Origin: Paracoccaceae bacterium
Lineage (GTDB): Bacteria > Pseudomonadota > Alphaproteobacteria > Rhodobacterales > Rhodobacteraceae
Direction of reading: 5' to 3'
Length of the DNA: 64,000 nt
Assembly: GCA_024742405.1 (NCBI GenBank)
Contig: JANSYP010000008.1
Location: 103,106 to 167,105, forward strand
This document shows, piece by piece, positions 1-8,861 of this stretch. The translations under genes were made by a program, and so were the position numbers. The notes below the pieces were generated by a model, which was given only the letters and a program-made list of their open reading frames with translations, had not been told where the DNA came from and did not search any database. Position 1 is the first letter of the stretch, and every line of letters begins with the position of its first letter.

Positions 1-252
1 GCGCGCTGGCCCTATTCGGTGCTGGCGGTGCTGGGCTACGGCGTGGCGTTCTACTTCCTCGCGATCGTGCTCAAGACCATTCCCGTGGGGGTCGCCTATG
101 CGATCTGGGCCGGGGTCGGGGTTGCCGCGGTGTCGGTGATCGGCGTGGTGCTCTTCGGCCAGACCCTCGATCTGGCGGCGGTGATCGGTATCGCGCTGAT
201 CGTCGCCGGGGTTGTGGTGCTCAACACGCTATCGGGAAGTGTGTCGCACTGA
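1..252 (+). CDS. SMR-family (EmrE-type) multidrug efflux protein, 5'-truncated by window edge
   Basis: The reading frame is open from base 1, so only the C-terminal part is present (about 83 residues of a family that is usually 105-115). It shows the last three hydrophobic helices of a small multidrug resistance protein. The segment IPVGVAYAIWAGVGV and the following FGQ and LDLAAVIGI stretches match the conserved part of EmrE and SugE proteins. Such proteins work as dimers in the inner membrane and exchange protons for cationic drugs or quaternary amines. The essential glutamate of helix 1 lies outside the window, so substrate type cannot be judged. It is followed by a 94-bp gap holding the bchE control region. 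Confidence 0.9.
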   Translation, partial: ARWPYSVLAVLGYGVAFYFLAIVLKTIPVGVAYAIWAGVGVAAVSVIGVVLFGQTLDLAAVIGIALIVAGVVVLNTLSGSVSH

Positions 253-277
253 GGTCCGGGCTGTAAGCTTGGCTGAC

Positions 278-291
278 TTGATTTGTGTCAA
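278..291. promoter_or_regulatory. FNR/FnrL-type box upstream of bchE
   Basis: TTGATTTGTGTCAA fits the FNR consensus TTGAT-N4-ATCAA with one mismatch. FnrL is known to activate bchE and other photosynthesis genes in Rhodobacter when oxygen is low. The box lies 56 bp before the bchE start. Its last six bases are also the first six of the PpsR-type box at 286-303. Confidence 0.6.
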
Positions 292-303
292 TTGAAACTG
301 ACA
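286..303. promoter_or_regulatory. PpsR/CrtJ-type operator (TGT-N12-ACA) upstream of bchE
   Basis: TGTCAATTGAAACTGACA is an exact TGT-N12-ACA with an extended dyad (TGTCA...TGACA). This is the operator of PpsR/CrtJ, the aerobic repressor of bacteriochlorophyll genes. It overlaps the FNR-like box, so repressor and activator could compete for the site. Only one copy was seen, whereas PpsR often binds paired sites. Confidence 0.65.
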
Positions 304-346
304 GGCGGGAGCGCATGCTGGGGCTGACAGATCAGGGAGTCGGCCG

Positions 347-2083
347 ATGCGTATTGTCTTCATCCATCCCAACTACCGTTCCGGCGGCGCCGAGATCGCC
401 GGGAGCTGGCCGCCGGCTTGGGTTGCGTATCTGAGCGGCCATCTGCGGACCGCGGGCTTCGACGACATCCATTTCATCGACGCGATGACCAACGATCTGC
501 CCGACGACGAGATCGCCACGCGGCTCGAGGAACTCAAGCCGGACGTCGTGGGTGTCACGGCGATCACGCCCTCGATCTATGCCGCGGAACGGCTGCTGGA
601 GATCGCCCGCGACCATGCGCCGGACGCGCTGCGGGTGCTGGGCGGGGTCCACGCGACCTTCATGTACAAGCAGGTGCTTTCCGAGGCGCCCTGGATCGAT
701 GTGATCGTGCGCGGTGAGGGCGAAGAGATCATCGTGGAGCTGATGAAATCCGTGCGTGACGGCCATTTCCCGGCCTGCCGCCACACGATCAAGGGGCTGG
801 CCTATCGCGACGGCGACGAGATCGTGGCCACGCCCGCGGCCAGCACGGTCAAGGATCTCGATGCGATCGACCCCGACTGGAGCCTGCTGGAGTGGGAGAA
901 ATACATCTACATCCCGCTCAACACGCGGGTGGCCATCCCCAACATGGCACGGGGCTGCCCGTTTACCTGTTCCTTCTGCTCGCAATGGAAATTCTGGCGC
1001 GACTACCGCGTCCGCGATCCGATCAAGGTGGTCGACGAGATCGAGCGGCTGGTCAACGAACAGCAGGTCGGGTTCTTCATCCTCGCCGACGAGGAACCCA
1101 CCATCAACCGCAAGAAATTCGTCCAGTTCTGCGAAGAGCTGATCGCCCGCGGCCTGCCCGACAAGGTGAAATGGGGCATCAACACGCGGGTGACCGACAT
1201 CTACCGTGACCGCGAGCTGCTGAAATTCTACCGCAAGGCGGGGCTGGTCCATGTCAGCCTCGGCACCGAGGCCGCGGCGCAGATGAAGCTCGACCAGTTC
1301 AACAAGGAAACCAAGGTCGAAGAGAACAAGACCGCGATCCGGCTGCTGCGCGAGGCCGACATCCTGGTCGAGGCGCAATTCATCGTCGGGCTCGACAATG
1401 AGACGCCCGAGACGCTGAACGAGACCTACAAGATGGCCTGGGACTGGCAGCCGGACCTTGCCAACTGGGCGATGTACACGCCCTGGCCCTTCACGCCGCT
1501 GTTCCAGGAGCTGCGCGACAAGGTCGAGGTGTTCGATTTCTCGCGCTACAATTTCGTCACGCCGATCATGAAGCCCAAGGCGATGGAGCGGGGCGAACTG
1601 CTCGACGGGGTGATGAACAACTATCGCCGCTTCTACATGAAGAAGGCACTGTTCCATTACCCGTGGCGCGGCACCGGGTTCCGGCGGCGTTACCTGCTGG
1701 GCTGCCTGAAGGCCTTCGCCAAGGCGGGCTTCGCGCGGACCTTCTACGATCTCGGCAAAGTGGGCTACACGGGGCCCCAGAGCAAGAACCGGCTCGATTT
1801 CCATTTCGACGAGACCCGCACCATCGCCGACGCGCAGATGGAGGATTGGGAGGCCAGTGCCGACCGCGCCGCACGTGCGGCGGAACGGCGCGAGGCGGTG
1901 CGCGCGCAGGGCAAGGCGCGGGCGGCGGAACGCAATGCCGCCGCTGCCGAGACCTTCCGGATGCCCAACGGCGCCGAGATCAAGGCCTGCGGCGGCGGGA
2001 CCGATCAGATGACGGACGAACAGATGTCAGCGGACCTTCTGGTGAAAGGACAGGCCGCGGATGGGCAAAGGGAGAATGCCTGA
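347..2083 (+). CDS. bchE: Mg-protoporphyrin IX monomethyl ester oxidative cyclase, oxygen-independent (BchE)
   Basis: BchE closes the isocyclic E ring of bacteriochlorophyll under low oxygen, taking oxygen from water. It is a B12-dependent radical SAM enzyme. The 578-residue protein starts with a cobalamin-binding Rossmann region (residues about 1-140; [19 protein letters not shown] is typical of BchE). The radical SAM domain follows, with the cluster ligands in CPFTCSFC (Cys 204, 208 and 211). The C-terminus is charged and Ala/Arg-rich. The ATG is preceded by CAGGGAG at a good distance. bchJ overlaps its 3' end, as in other purple bacteria. The upstream FNR-like and PpsR-like boxes suggest oxygen and light control. 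The identification is secure; the length is normal. Confidence 0.96.
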   Translation: MRIVFIHPNYRSGGAEIAGSWPPAWVAYLSGHLRTAGFDDIHFIDAMTNDLPDDEIATRLEELKPDVVGVTAITPSIYAAERLLEIARDHAPDALRVLGGVHATFMYKQVLSEAPWIDVIVRGEGEEIIVELMKSVRDGHFPACRHTIKGLAYRDGDEIVATPAASTVKDLDAIDPDWSLLEWEKYIYIPLNTRVAIPNMARGCPFTCSFCSQWKFWRDYRVRDPIKVVDEIERLVNEQQVGFFILADEEPTINRKKFVQFCEELIARGLPDKVKWGINTRVTDIYRDRELLKFYRKAGLVHVSLGTEAAAQMKLDQFNKETKVEENKTAIRLLREADILVEAQFIVGLDNETPETLNETYKMAWDWQPDLANWAMYTPWPFTPLFQELRDKVEVFDFSRYNFVTPIMKPKAMERGELLDGVMNNYRRFYMKKALFHYPWRGTGFRRRYLLGCLKAFAKAGFARTFYDLGKVGYTGPQSKNRLDFHFDETRTIADAQMEDWEASADRAARAAERREAVRAQGKARAAERNAAAAETFRMPNGAEIKACGGGTDQMTDEQMSADLLVKGQAADGQRENA

Positions 2084-2699
2084 CGGGGCAGCGCCGCCCG
2101 CGGCAGGCGGTGCGCTGATCGGGCCCAATGCGCTCTTGCAGCTGATCCCGGTGCTGGACCGGGTCGGCGGCCCAGATCTGCGCGCGCGGATCTTTGCCCG
2201 GGCGGGCGTCTTCGAGATTCCCGGCCGCGATGGCGGGCTGATCCCTGAGGGACCGGTCGCCCGGGTCCATCAGGAATTGCGCCGGGAGCTGCCTGATATG
2301 GCCCCGATGCTCGCCTGGGAGGCGGGCAAACGGACGGGCGACTACATCCTGATCAACCGAATCCCGCGCGGGGCGCAGGCCCTGCTCAAGGCGCTGCCCG
2401 CCTGGGCCGCCGCGCCCCTCCTCGCCCGCGCGGTGGCCAAACATGCCTGGACCTTTGCCGGGTCGGGACGCTTTTCGGTGGTCTCCATGCGTCCCCTGGT
2501 CTTCGAGCTGGCGGACAATCCCGTGGTGCGGGGCGAGCATGCCGACCATCCGCTCTGCCATTGGCACGCGGCTGTGTTCGAGCGGCTCTTCACCCGGCTG
2601 GTCGATCCGCGCCTGCGCTGCGCCGAGACCGCCTGCTGCGCCATGGGCGCGCCGGCCTGCCGGTTCGAACTGACGCGCGCGCCCGCCCGCGCGCGCTGA
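2061..2699 (+). CDS. bchJ: BchJ, V4R-domain bacteriochlorophyll biosynthesis protein
   Basis: This 212-residue protein has the V4R (4-vinyl reductase) fold of BchJ. The C-terminal Cys-rich motif is visible as [18 protein letters not shown]. BchJ was first named an 8-vinyl reductase; later work suggests it delivers or channels chlorophyllide intermediates, so its exact role is unsettled. The start chosen overlaps bchE by 23 bp and has AAAGGA upstream. A second ATG at 2076 would give an 8-bp overlap but leaves too little room for its ribosome site. It ends convergently with the cfa-like gene, 21 bp away. bchG and bchP, which often follow, are absent. Confidence 0.88.
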   Translation: MGKGRMPDGAAPPAAGGALIGPNALLQLIPVLDRVGGPDLRARIFARAGVFEIPGRDGGLIPEGPVARVHQELRRELPDMAPMLAWEAGKRTGDYILINRIPRGAQALLKALPAWAAAPLLARAVAKHAWTFAGSGRFSVVSMRPLVFELADNPVVRGEHADHPLCHWHAAVFERLFTRLVDPRLRCAETACCAMGAPACRFELTRAPARAR

Positions 2700-2720
2700 G
2701 CCGCGCCGGGCACGCCCCCG

Positions 2721-3953
2721 CTAGCAGAGATAGTCCCGCGACAGGGGCACCGCCGTCTGCGTCTTGGCCAGCTGAAGCTGATAGACCGCCTGGGCGCCTT
2801 CGCGAAAACTCATCTCGGAGGCGGCGAGATAGTACCGCCACATCCGGTAGAAACGTGCGTCGTACAGCGCCTCGGCCTCGCCCCGCCGCGCGGTGAACCG
2901 GTCGAACCAGTGGCGAAGCGTTGTGGCATAGTGCAGCCGCCAGACCTCCATGTCGCAGCACCACAGATGCGCGCGCTCCAGCGGACCGAACACTTCGGAC
3001 ATGGCCGGGGTGTAGCCGCCCGGAAAGATGTATTTGAGAATCCAGGGCGATTGCGGCGCGGGCTCGAAAGCGCGGCCAATGAAATGAATGAGCGCGATCC
3101 CGTCTGCGTTGAGCAGCCTCTGAACATGGTCGAAATACTCAGCGTAATGGGGCGGGCCGACATGTTCGAACATGCCCACCGACACGATCCGGTCGAACTC
3201 ACCGGTGACCTCGCGATAGTCGCAGAGCCGGATCTCGACCTGGTCGGCGAGCCCGGCCCTGGCCACCCGCGCACAGGCGAGGTCGTGTTGTTCGCGTGAG
3301 AGCGTGACGCCCGTCACCCGGGCGCCGTAGTCGCGCGCCAGCGTGATCGCCATTCCGCCCCAGCCGCAGCCGATATCGAGCACGCGCGCGCCGGGGCTCA
3401 GGCGGAGCTTGGCCGCGATATGGCGCTTCTTGGCCTCCTGTGCGGTGTCGAGATCCATGTCCGGGTCTGGAAAGTAGGCGCAGGAATACTGCCGGTCGCG
3501 GTCCAGAAAGAGATCGTAGAGCCCGCCGTCGAGATCGTAATGATGGGCAACATGGGCGCGGGCCCGGTGCACCGGGTTCCAATGATCGAAGCGTCTGCGT
3601 GCCGCGCGCCCGATCGTATCGATGCGCAACAGCCAGCCCGGATCGCGGATCCGGTTGCGCAGCAGGAGGCCGAACATGCCCTGTAGATCGTCGTCCTGAA
3701 GCCGCAGCGTTCCGTCCATATAGGCCTCGCCGAGCGCGAGTTCGGGCGACATCACGAAGCGCCGGGGTAGGGAGGCATCGCAAAGCGCGAGGGCAAAGGC
3801 CGGGGCCTTGGGATCGCCATAGTCGCTCACCCGCCCGTCGGGCCAGGTCAGCCGCAGCCGGCCCTCGCGCAGGAAGCTGCGCAGGTAGCGGTCGAGCAGC
3901 AGCACCCAGGGCTGGAGCCCTGGCGAGGCCCCGTGATTAACTGTGTGTTCCAT
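2721..3953 (-). CDS. cfa: Cyclopropane-fatty-acyl-phospholipid synthase family methyltransferase
   Basis: The enzyme adds a methylene group from S-adenosylmethionine across double bonds of membrane phospholipid acyl chains, which toughens membranes against acid, heat and singlet oxygen. The 410-residue protein has an N-terminal lipid-binding part, the family block HHYDLDGGLYDLFLD (about 137-151) followed by YSCAYF, and the SAM-binding motif VLDIGCGWGG (191-200). A start at 3983 is possible, but the ATG at 3953 has a near-perfect AAGGAGG seven bases upstream, so I use that. In Rhodobacter sphaeroides a cfa gene belongs to the RpoE singlet-oxygen response; I saw no RpoE-type promoter in front of this one. 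Confidence 0.9.
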   Translation of the reverse strand: MEHTVNHGASPGLQPWVLLLDRYLRSFLREGRLRLTWPDGRVSDYGDPKAPAFALALCDASLPRRFVMSPELALGEAYMDGTLRLQDDDLQGMFGLLLRNRIRDPGWLLRIDTIGRAARRRFDHWNPVHRARAHVAHHYDLDGGLYDLFLDRDRQYSCAYFPDPDMDLDTAQEAKKRHIAAKLRLSPGARVLDIGCGWGGMAITLARDYGARVTGVTLSREQHDLACARVARAGLADQVEIRLCDYREVTGEFDRIVSVGMFEHVGPPHYAEYFDHVQRLLNADGIALIHFIGRAFEPAPQSPWILKYIFPGGYTPAMSEVFGPLERAHLWCCDMEVWRLHYATTLRHWFDRFTARRGEAEALYDARFYRMWRYYLAASEMSFREGAQAVYQLQLAKTQTAVPLSRDYLC

Positions 3954-4005
3954 CGTCAGGCCTCCTTCTGCGGCATCCGGCATGGGCTAAGTTTTCGGCG
4001 GCGCC

Positions 4006-4036
4006 TTGACACGCGCCCGGGCGCAAGGTGTATCGG
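4006..4036 (+). promoter_or_regulatory. Possible sigma-70 promoter of aspS
   Basis: TTGACA at 4006-4011 is a perfect -35 hexamer. A weak -10 (TGTATC or TATCGG, around 4029-4036) follows at 17-19 bp, and the aspS ATG lies 31 bp further on. The -10 is poor, so this is tentative. Confidence 0.3.
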
Positions 4037-4066
4037 CGCGACCTGATCCACCCCTGGGGAATCTCC

Positions 4067-5842
4067 ATGCATTTTTACCGCAGTCATACCTGCGCTCAAT
4101 TGACCAAGGACAATGTCGGCGAGATCGTGCGCTTGTCGGGCTGGGTGCACCGCGTGCGCGACCATGGCGGGGTGCTGTTCATCGACCTGCGCGACCACTA
4201 CGGCATGACCCAGGTGCTCGCCGATCCCGACAGTCCCGTGTTCTCTCAAGTCGAGTCCGTGCGCTCGGAATGGTGCATCCGCATCGATGGCGAGGTGAAG
4301 GCGCGCGACGAGGGGCTGGTGAACCCCAAGATCCCGACGGGCGAGGTCGAGGTCTTCATCCGCGATATCGAGGTGCTCGGCGCTGCCGAAGAGCTGCCGC
4401 TGATGGTCTTCGGCGATCAGGAATACCCTGAGGAAACCCGCCTGCGCTATCGCTATCTCGACCTGCGTCGCGAGGGGCTGCATGACAATATCATGCTGCG
4501 ATCCCATGTGGTTGCCTCCATGCGCCGGCGGATGTGGGAGATCGGCTTCACCGAGTTCCAGACCCCGATCATCACCGCGAGCTCGCCCGAGGGCGCGCGC
4601 GACTTTCTGGTGCCGTCGCGGCTCCATCCGGGTCGGTTCTACGCGCTGCCTCAGGCCCCGCAGCAGTTCAAGCAGCTCACCATGGTGGCGGGCTTCGACA
4701 AGTATTTCCAGATCGCGCCCTGTTTCCGCGACGAGGACCCGCGCGCCGACCGGTCGCCGACCGACTTCTACCAGCTCGATGTGGAGATGAGTTTCGTCAC
4801 CCAGCAGGACATCTTCGACACGGTTCAGCCGGTTCTGGCGGGCGTGTTCGAGGAATTCGGGCAGGGGCGGCGGGTCGACACGGACTGGCCGCAGATCTCC
4901 TATGCGGACGCCGCGCTCTGGTACGGGACCGATAAGCCCGACCTGCGCAACCCGTTGAAAATGCAGGTCGTGTCGGAGCATTTCCGCGGCTCGGGTTTTG
5001 CCATCTTCGCCAAGCTTCTGGAGCAGGAGGGCACCGAGATCCGCGCCATCCCCGCGCCGACGGGTGGCAGCCGCAAGTTCTGCGACCGGATGAATGCCTT
5101 TGCCCAGAAGGAAGGCCTGCCGGGAATGGGCTATATCTTCTGGCGCGAGAAGGACGGCGAGATGGAGGCCGCGGGGCCGCTGGCCAAGAATATCGGGCCG
5201 GAGCGGACCGAGGCGATCCGCCAGCAGCTGGGTCTCGGCGTGGGCGACGCGGCGTTTTTCCTGGGTGGAAAACCATCGGCGTTTCAGGTGGTTGCGGGCA
5301 AGGCGCGCGATGAGATCGGGCGCGAGCTGAAACTCACGGAGACCGACCGCTTCGCCTTTGCCTGGATCGTCGACTTTCCGCTCTATGAGCGCGACGACGA
5401 GACCGGCGAGGTCGATTTCGAGCACAACCCGTTCTCCATGCCCCAAGGCGGGATGGCAGCGCTCGAAGGCGATCCGCTGGAGGTCAAGGGCTTCCAGTAT
5501 GACCTGAGCTGCAACGGCTATGAGGTCCTGTCCGGTGCGATCCGCAACCACCAGCCGGATCTGATGTTCAAGGCCTTTGAAATCGCTGGTTATTCCCGCG
5601 AAGAGGTGGAGCGTCGCTTTGGCGGGCTTGCTACCGCATTCAAGTACGGCGCGCCCCCCCACGGCGGCTGTGCGGCGGGCATCGACCGGATCGTGATGCT
5701 GCTGGCCGACGAGGCCAATATCCGCGAGGTCATCATGTTCCCGATGAACCAGCGTGCCGAGGACCTGATGATGGGCGCGCCGAGCGTGCCCGACAACGCG
5801 CAGCTGCGGGAGCTGTCGCTGCGGGTGATCGAGCCAGAGTAA
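4067..5842 (+). CDS. aspS: Aspartate-tRNA ligase, probably non-discriminating (Asp/Asn)
   Basis: This charges tRNA-Asp with aspartate. The 591-residue length and domain order are those of bacterial AspRS: anticodon-binding OB fold (about 1-110), class II catalytic core with motif 2 FRDED, GAD insertion (about 290-420) and the C-terminal motif 3 region. Residues His33 (in RDHGG) and Gly83 correspond to His31 and Gly81 of Pseudomonas aeruginosa AspRS. That pair marks enzymes that also charge tRNA-Asn, with amidation to Asn-tRNA by GatCAB. The start at 4067 matches the family N-terminus (MHFYRSHTC); an upstream in-frame ATG at 4028 would overlap the presumed promoter. A long perfect inverted repeat follows the stop codon. 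Confidence 0.96.
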   Translation: MHFYRSHTCAQLTKDNVGEIVRLSGWVHRVRDHGGVLFIDLRDHYGMTQVLADPDSPVFSQVESVRSEWCIRIDGEVKARDEGLVNPKIPTGEVEVFIRDIEVLGAAEELPLMVFGDQEYPEETRLRYRYLDLRREGLHDNIMLRSHVVASMRRRMWEIGFTEFQTPIITASSPEGARDFLVPSRLHPGRFYALPQAPQQFKQLTMVAGFDKYFQIAPCFRDEDPRADRSPTDFYQLDVEMSFVTQQDIFDTVQPVLAGVFEEFGQGRRVDTDWPQISYADAALWYGTDKPDLRNPLKMQVVSEHFRGSGFAIFAKLLEQEGTEIRAIPAPTGGSRKFCDRMNAFAQKEGLPGMGYIFWREKDGEMEAAGPLAKNIGPERTEAIRQQLGLGVGDAAFFLGGKPSAFQVVAGKARDEIGRELKLTETDRFAFAWIVDFPLYERDDETGEVDFEHNPFSMPQGGMAALEGDPLEVKGFQYDLSCNGYEVLSGAIRNHQPDLMFKAFEIAGYSREEVERRFGGLATAFKYGAPPHGGCAAGIDRIVMLLADEANIREVIMFPMNQRAEDLMMGAPSVPDNAQLRELSLRVIEPE

Positions 5843-5857
5843 GGGTTCGGCAAGCTT

Positions 5858-5889
5858 TGTACGAAACGTCCAAACGGACGTTTCGTACA
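5858..5889. repeat. Perfect 14-bp inverted repeat downstream of aspS
   Basis: Arms TGTACGAAACGTCC and GGACGTTTCGTACA are separated by AAAC. The repeat begins 16 bp after the aspS stop. A run of six T follows about 12 bp later, so it may be the aspS terminator. The stem is unusually long and symmetrical and also resembles an operator for a TetR-type dimer, but no regulator gene lies beside it. The rest of 5843-6096 holds no gene I can support. Confidence 0.6.
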
Positions 5890-6096
5890 GTCATGTTCGC
5901 GTTTTTTCCCAAATGACCCGCCGGGGAAATGGACCCTGGTCGATCGCCGGTGGCGCTGTCCGCTCTGCCGGGCCGTTTGTCGTGCGGGGCTTTCTTGCTG
6001 TCGGATGCCTGACGATACGCGCCGCGCACGCGCAGCGTTGTCGGCAGAGCCCGTTCTCGCGGTCTTTGCCGAGGTCGAGACCCGAGAGCGGGAAGC

Positions 6097-6792
6097 CTAG
6101 AGCGCCGCGCCCGTGGTCATGCGGGCATTGATGAGCGCCGCGAGACCGCTTGTGTCGCCAGGGCTGCCATGCAGGGCGGCGGCGGCCTGCTCGAGGTCCA
6201 CGTCGCCGGCCGCGCGGGCGACACCGCCAAGGAACTGGGCGACATAGGCGTGGGTTTCGGGGTCCCCGGGGGCGCGCAGCAGCTCTGCCGCGTGGGCCAG
6301 GTCATCCTGCAGCGCGACGCCGTCGGGATGGACGGTTTCCGAGGACATGATGCGCGGGCCGCGGGGTTGCGCCTCGGCCGGCAGGCAGGCGAGGATCGTG
6401 CTCTGGAAATTGCCGAGGCTCGGCACGGGTTTGCCCAGAAATTCCTGGGCACCGGCGGCGCGGGCGGCGGTTTCGGTGCCGTCATCGCCGCTGGTGGCGA
6501 TCAGCGGCAGGTCGGGTTCGGTGCGGGCAAGCTCCTCGATCAGCTCGAGACCCGAGCCGTCGGGCAGGCCTAGATCGATGATCACCGCGCAGGGGCGGTA
6601 GGCCGACAGGTGACGCCGGGCCGCGCGCAGCGTGTCGGCGCGCCGCAGCCGGGCACCGGAGCGCAGGCAGAGCATGCGCATCGCCTCTGACGCAAAGCGG
6701 CTGTCTTCGACCAGTAGCAGGGTCAGGCCCAGCAAGGGGCGCGCTGCGGTTGGCGCGCGCCGGGCGAGCAGCTCATCGACCGTATCCGTCAT
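6097..6792 (-). CDS. Response regulator receiver-domain protein without DNA-binding output
   Basis: The 231-residue protein has a CheY-like receiver domain at about residues 23-140: acidic pocket Glu29-Asp30, phosphoacceptor Asp73 (in IIDLGLPDGSG), Thr100 and Lys121 (in KP). The C-terminal 90 residues are helical and Ala-rich. They carry no helix-turn-helix, GGDEF, HD or other output domain that I recognise; a degenerate phosphotransfer-like helix bundle is possible. No sensor kinase gene is adjacent, so the partner is unknown. It probably relays phosphate or acts through protein-protein contact. It is monocistronic. Confidence 0.82.
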   Translation of the reverse strand: MTDTVDELLARRAPTAARPLLGLTLLLVEDSRFASEAMRMLCLRSGARLRRADTLRAARRHLSAYRPCAVIIDLGLPDGSGLELIEELARTEPDLPLIATSGDDGTETAARAAGAQEFLGKPVPSLGNFQSTILACLPAEAQPRGPRIMSSETVHPDGVALQDDLAHAAELLRAPGDPETHAYVAQFLGGVARAAGDVDLEQAAAALHGSPGDTSGLAALINARMTTGAAL

Positions 6793-6868
6793 GTCTTGCC
6801 TCCATCCGTCCGCTCCGGAGATAAAACCGCAAGCAGGGTGAAGGGCAGGTTAACCGCTAAAATGCAAG

Positions 6869-7585
6869 CTATTCTGATGCGGGCTCGGTGAGGGCGTCTG
6901 CGCCGGGGCCGGGCCATGGCCGCTCGGGCAGGGCCATTGCGTAGACCGGCTGGTCGAGCCCGTCGGTGAGCGATGCGGCGCGCCAGCGGAGGAATGCGGG
7001 TTCGGCCAGGTGGGCGTTCACGTAGGTTTTCGCCACCGGGCCGACGGGCAGGCCGTAGGTCGCGATCCGCGCTGCCACGGGGGCGAAGAAGGCATCCGCG
7101 ATGGAATAGTCGCCGCAAAGCCAGGGCCCGGCCGAGGCGGTGGCGGCCCGGGCGGCGGCCCAGATCTGATCCAGTCGTGCGAGGTCGGCGCGAACCTCGT
7201 CGCTGGGCTCGAAGCCCTGATAGGCCGCGCGCAGGTTCATCGGGCAGTCGGTCCGCAGCGCCATGAAGCCTGCATGCATTTCGGCGGCGAGCCCCCGTGC
7301 GGTGGCGCGCGCGGCGGGATCGGCAGGCCAGAGTCCGCGGTCGGGAAAGCGGCTGGCCAGTTCCTCGGCGATGGCGAGGCTTTCGCAGATCACGATGCCC
7401 TCGGGCGTGCGGAGCGCGGGCACGGTGCGGGCGGGGGCGAACTCGGCCAGAAGGGCCTCGAACCCCGGATCATAAAGGCGCGCGAAACGGCAGGTGACGG
7501 GCAGGTCGAACCGGTCGACAAGCAGTCCGGCACGGAGCGACCAGCTGGAATAGGCGCGGTCGCCAAGGGCAAGGGAATAGCTCAT
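6869..7585 (-). CDS. Glutathione S-transferase family protein
   Basis: The protein (238 residues) has a thioredoxin-like N-terminal domain (residues about 1-80; the YSSWSLR stretch supplies the usual Ser/Tyr position and ESLAI the glutathione-binding Glu-Ser). An all-helical C-terminal domain ends near DYSIADAFFAPV. The start MSYSLALGD at 7585 fits the family; longer in-frame starts would add a non-homologous extension. The substrate cannot be deduced. It is separated by short gaps from both neighbours and is probably transcribed alone. Confidence 0.88.
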   Translation of the reverse strand: MSYSLALGDRAYSSWSLRAGLLVDRFDLPVTCRFARLYDPGFEALLAEFAPARTVPALRTPEGIVICESLAIAEELASRFPDRGLWPADPAARATARGLAAEMHAGFMALRTDCPMNLRAAYQGFEPSDEVRADLARLDQIWAAARAATASAGPWLCGDYSIADAFFAPVAARIATYGLPVGPVAKTYVNAHLAEPAFLRWRAASLTDGLDQPVYAMALPERPWPGPGADALTEPASE

Positions 7586-7670
7586 GGCAGACAGGTTAGC
7601 GGCGGCGCGCGGCGGACACCAATTCCGTTTCGTGAGCCCACCGATCATGGCGGGTGATCGCTGAGCGCGC

Positions 7671-8243
7671 TCAGGGCAGCTCGTTGAACCGCGCGAGCGT
7701 CCAGGCCGGTCCGGTGGAGATTTCGGTGAGCGACAGGTGGCGCAGCTTGCGGCCGAAAACCTGTTTGGCGGTCTCACCGGTGGCGCGCTGGACCTGGGTC
7801 AGGATGGAGCCGAAATGCGCCACGACGATGAGCCCGCCGGGGTTGTCGCGCAGCAGCCGGTCGATGCCGGTCCCGACTCGGGTACGCAGGGCGTTCCAGC
7901 TTTCGCCGCCGGGCGGGTAGGTATCGCCGGGCGCGTCCCAGAGCCGCTGGGCGAGGCGCGGGGAGCGCGCCCAGATCTCGGCAAAGCCGGCTCCTTCCCA
8001 GTCGCCGAAATGGATCTCGCGCAGGTTCGGGTCGTCGGGCAGGCGGGGGCGGTGGCCGGCGATGGCGTCGGCCGTGGCGCGGGCCCGGATCAGATCGGAA
8101 GAAATCACCGGCAGGCCCGCGGGCAGGGCCGCCGAGAGCCGGGTGAGGGCCGCGCTGTCCGACAGATCGGCCGGAATGTCGGTCCAGCCATACATCGCCT
8201 TTCCCCCGGTGGGCCCGTGGCGGACCAGCCACAGCCTGCTCAT
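7671..8243 (-). CDS. Histidine phosphatase family protein, probable alpha-ribazole phosphatase (CobC-like)
   Basis: The 190-residue protein opens with the RHG catalytic motif (Arg8-His9-Gly10). It has the family EIHFGDWEG segment and the second active-site His in VVAHFGS. The start codon overlaps the cobU stop (ATGA), so the two are translationally coupled. That pairing suggests removal of the 5'-phosphate from alpha-ribazole phosphate in cobalamin nucleotide-loop assembly. The family is broad, so another phosphate ester remains possible. Confidence 0.82.
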   Translation of the reverse strand: MSRLWLVRHGPTGGKAMYGWTDIPADLSDSAALTRLSAALPAGLPVISSDLIRARATADAIAGHRPRLPDDPNLREIHFGDWEGAGFAEIWARSPRLAQRLWDAPGDTYPPGGESWNALRTRVGTGIDRLLRDNPGGLIVVAHFGSILTQVQRATGETAKQVFGRKLRHLSLTEISTGPAWTLARFNELP

Positions 8244-8761
8244 GGGGCCGTGCCCTTGATCGTCACGGGAATGCCGGCGAGGACGGCCACGACGGTGTCG
8301 GCGCGGTCCGCCAGACGCTGGTTCAGGGCGCCTTGCGCGCCGCGAAAGAGCCGCCCGAGCTTCGTCTCGGGCACGATGCCGTGGCCGACCTCGTTGGTGA
8401 CGATGACGACCCTGGCGGTGCAGCGGGCCAGCGCGGCGAGCAGGTCGTCGCCGGCGAGCTCCGCATCGCGGCCCGCGAGCAGGCAGTTGCTGAGCCAGAG
8501 CGTGACGCAGTCGAGCAGGACGACCTGGTCCGGGGTGGCGCCGTCCAGCGCGCTCATCGGATCGAGGGGCGCCTCGATGGTGGTCCAGCCGGGACCCCGC
8601 GCCGCGCGATGGGCCGCGATCTTGGCGGCCATCTCGTCGTCGAATGCCTGGGCGGTGGCGATGTATATCCGGTCCAACCCGCTCTGAACGCAAAGACTTT
8701 CGGCAAAGGACGATTTTCCCGAGCTTGCGCCGCCTAGTATGAGCGTCCCTTCTGGCAACAT
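8240..8761 (-). CDS. cobU: Adenosylcobinamide kinase / adenosylcobinamide-phosphate guanylyltransferase
   Basis: This bifunctional enzyme (CobU/CobP) phosphorylates adenosylcobinamide and then transfers GMP to it, activating the corrin ring for attachment of the lower nucleotide loop of B12. The 173-residue protein has the P-loop GGASSGKSS (residues 10-18) and the family motifs VTLWLSNCL and VTNEVGHGIVPE. I start it at the ATG at 8761 (MLPEGTLILGG); a GTG three codons upstream (8770) is equally readable. It is divergent from rpoH. The B12-dependent enzymes BchE and NrdJ in this window fit with a need for cobalamin. Confidence 0.93.
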   Translation of the reverse strand: MLPEGTLILGGASSGKSSFAESLCVQSGLDRIYIATAQAFDDEMAAKIAAHRAARGPGWTTIEAPLDPMSALDGATPDQVVLLDCVTLWLSNCLLAGRDAELAGDDLLAALARCTARVVIVTNEVGHGIVPETKLGRLFRGAQGALNQRLADRADTVVAVLAGIPVTIKGTAP

Positions 8762-8776
8762 TTTTTTCACTTTCTT

Positions 8777-8805
8777 TGATCCGGACGGTCAGACGCCGCG
8801 TAACC
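8777..8805 (+). promoter_or_regulatory. RpoE/ECF-type promoter of rpoH
   Basis: TGATCC (8777-8782) is followed after 18 bp by TAACC (8801-8805). This resembles the promoter recognised by Rhodobacter RpoE (the ChrR-controlled singlet-oxygen sigma factor), with -35 TGATCC and -10 TAAnn. It lies 55 bp before the rpoH start. In R. sphaeroides rpoHII is a known RpoE target. Confidence 0.6.
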
Positions 8806-8861
8806 CTCCATGACAAGAGAGACAACTGCTGCTGCTTGGGACGAACCGGGGGTTACTTCAC

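Noticed and set aside
332-1804. Open frame of 490 codons on the minus strand
   Set aside because: It lies opposite bchE and is rich in His, Arg and Leu without family resemblance; a GC-driven shadow.
3956-5662. Open frame of 568 codons on the minus strand
   Set aside because: Fully opposite aspS, with shadow-type composition.
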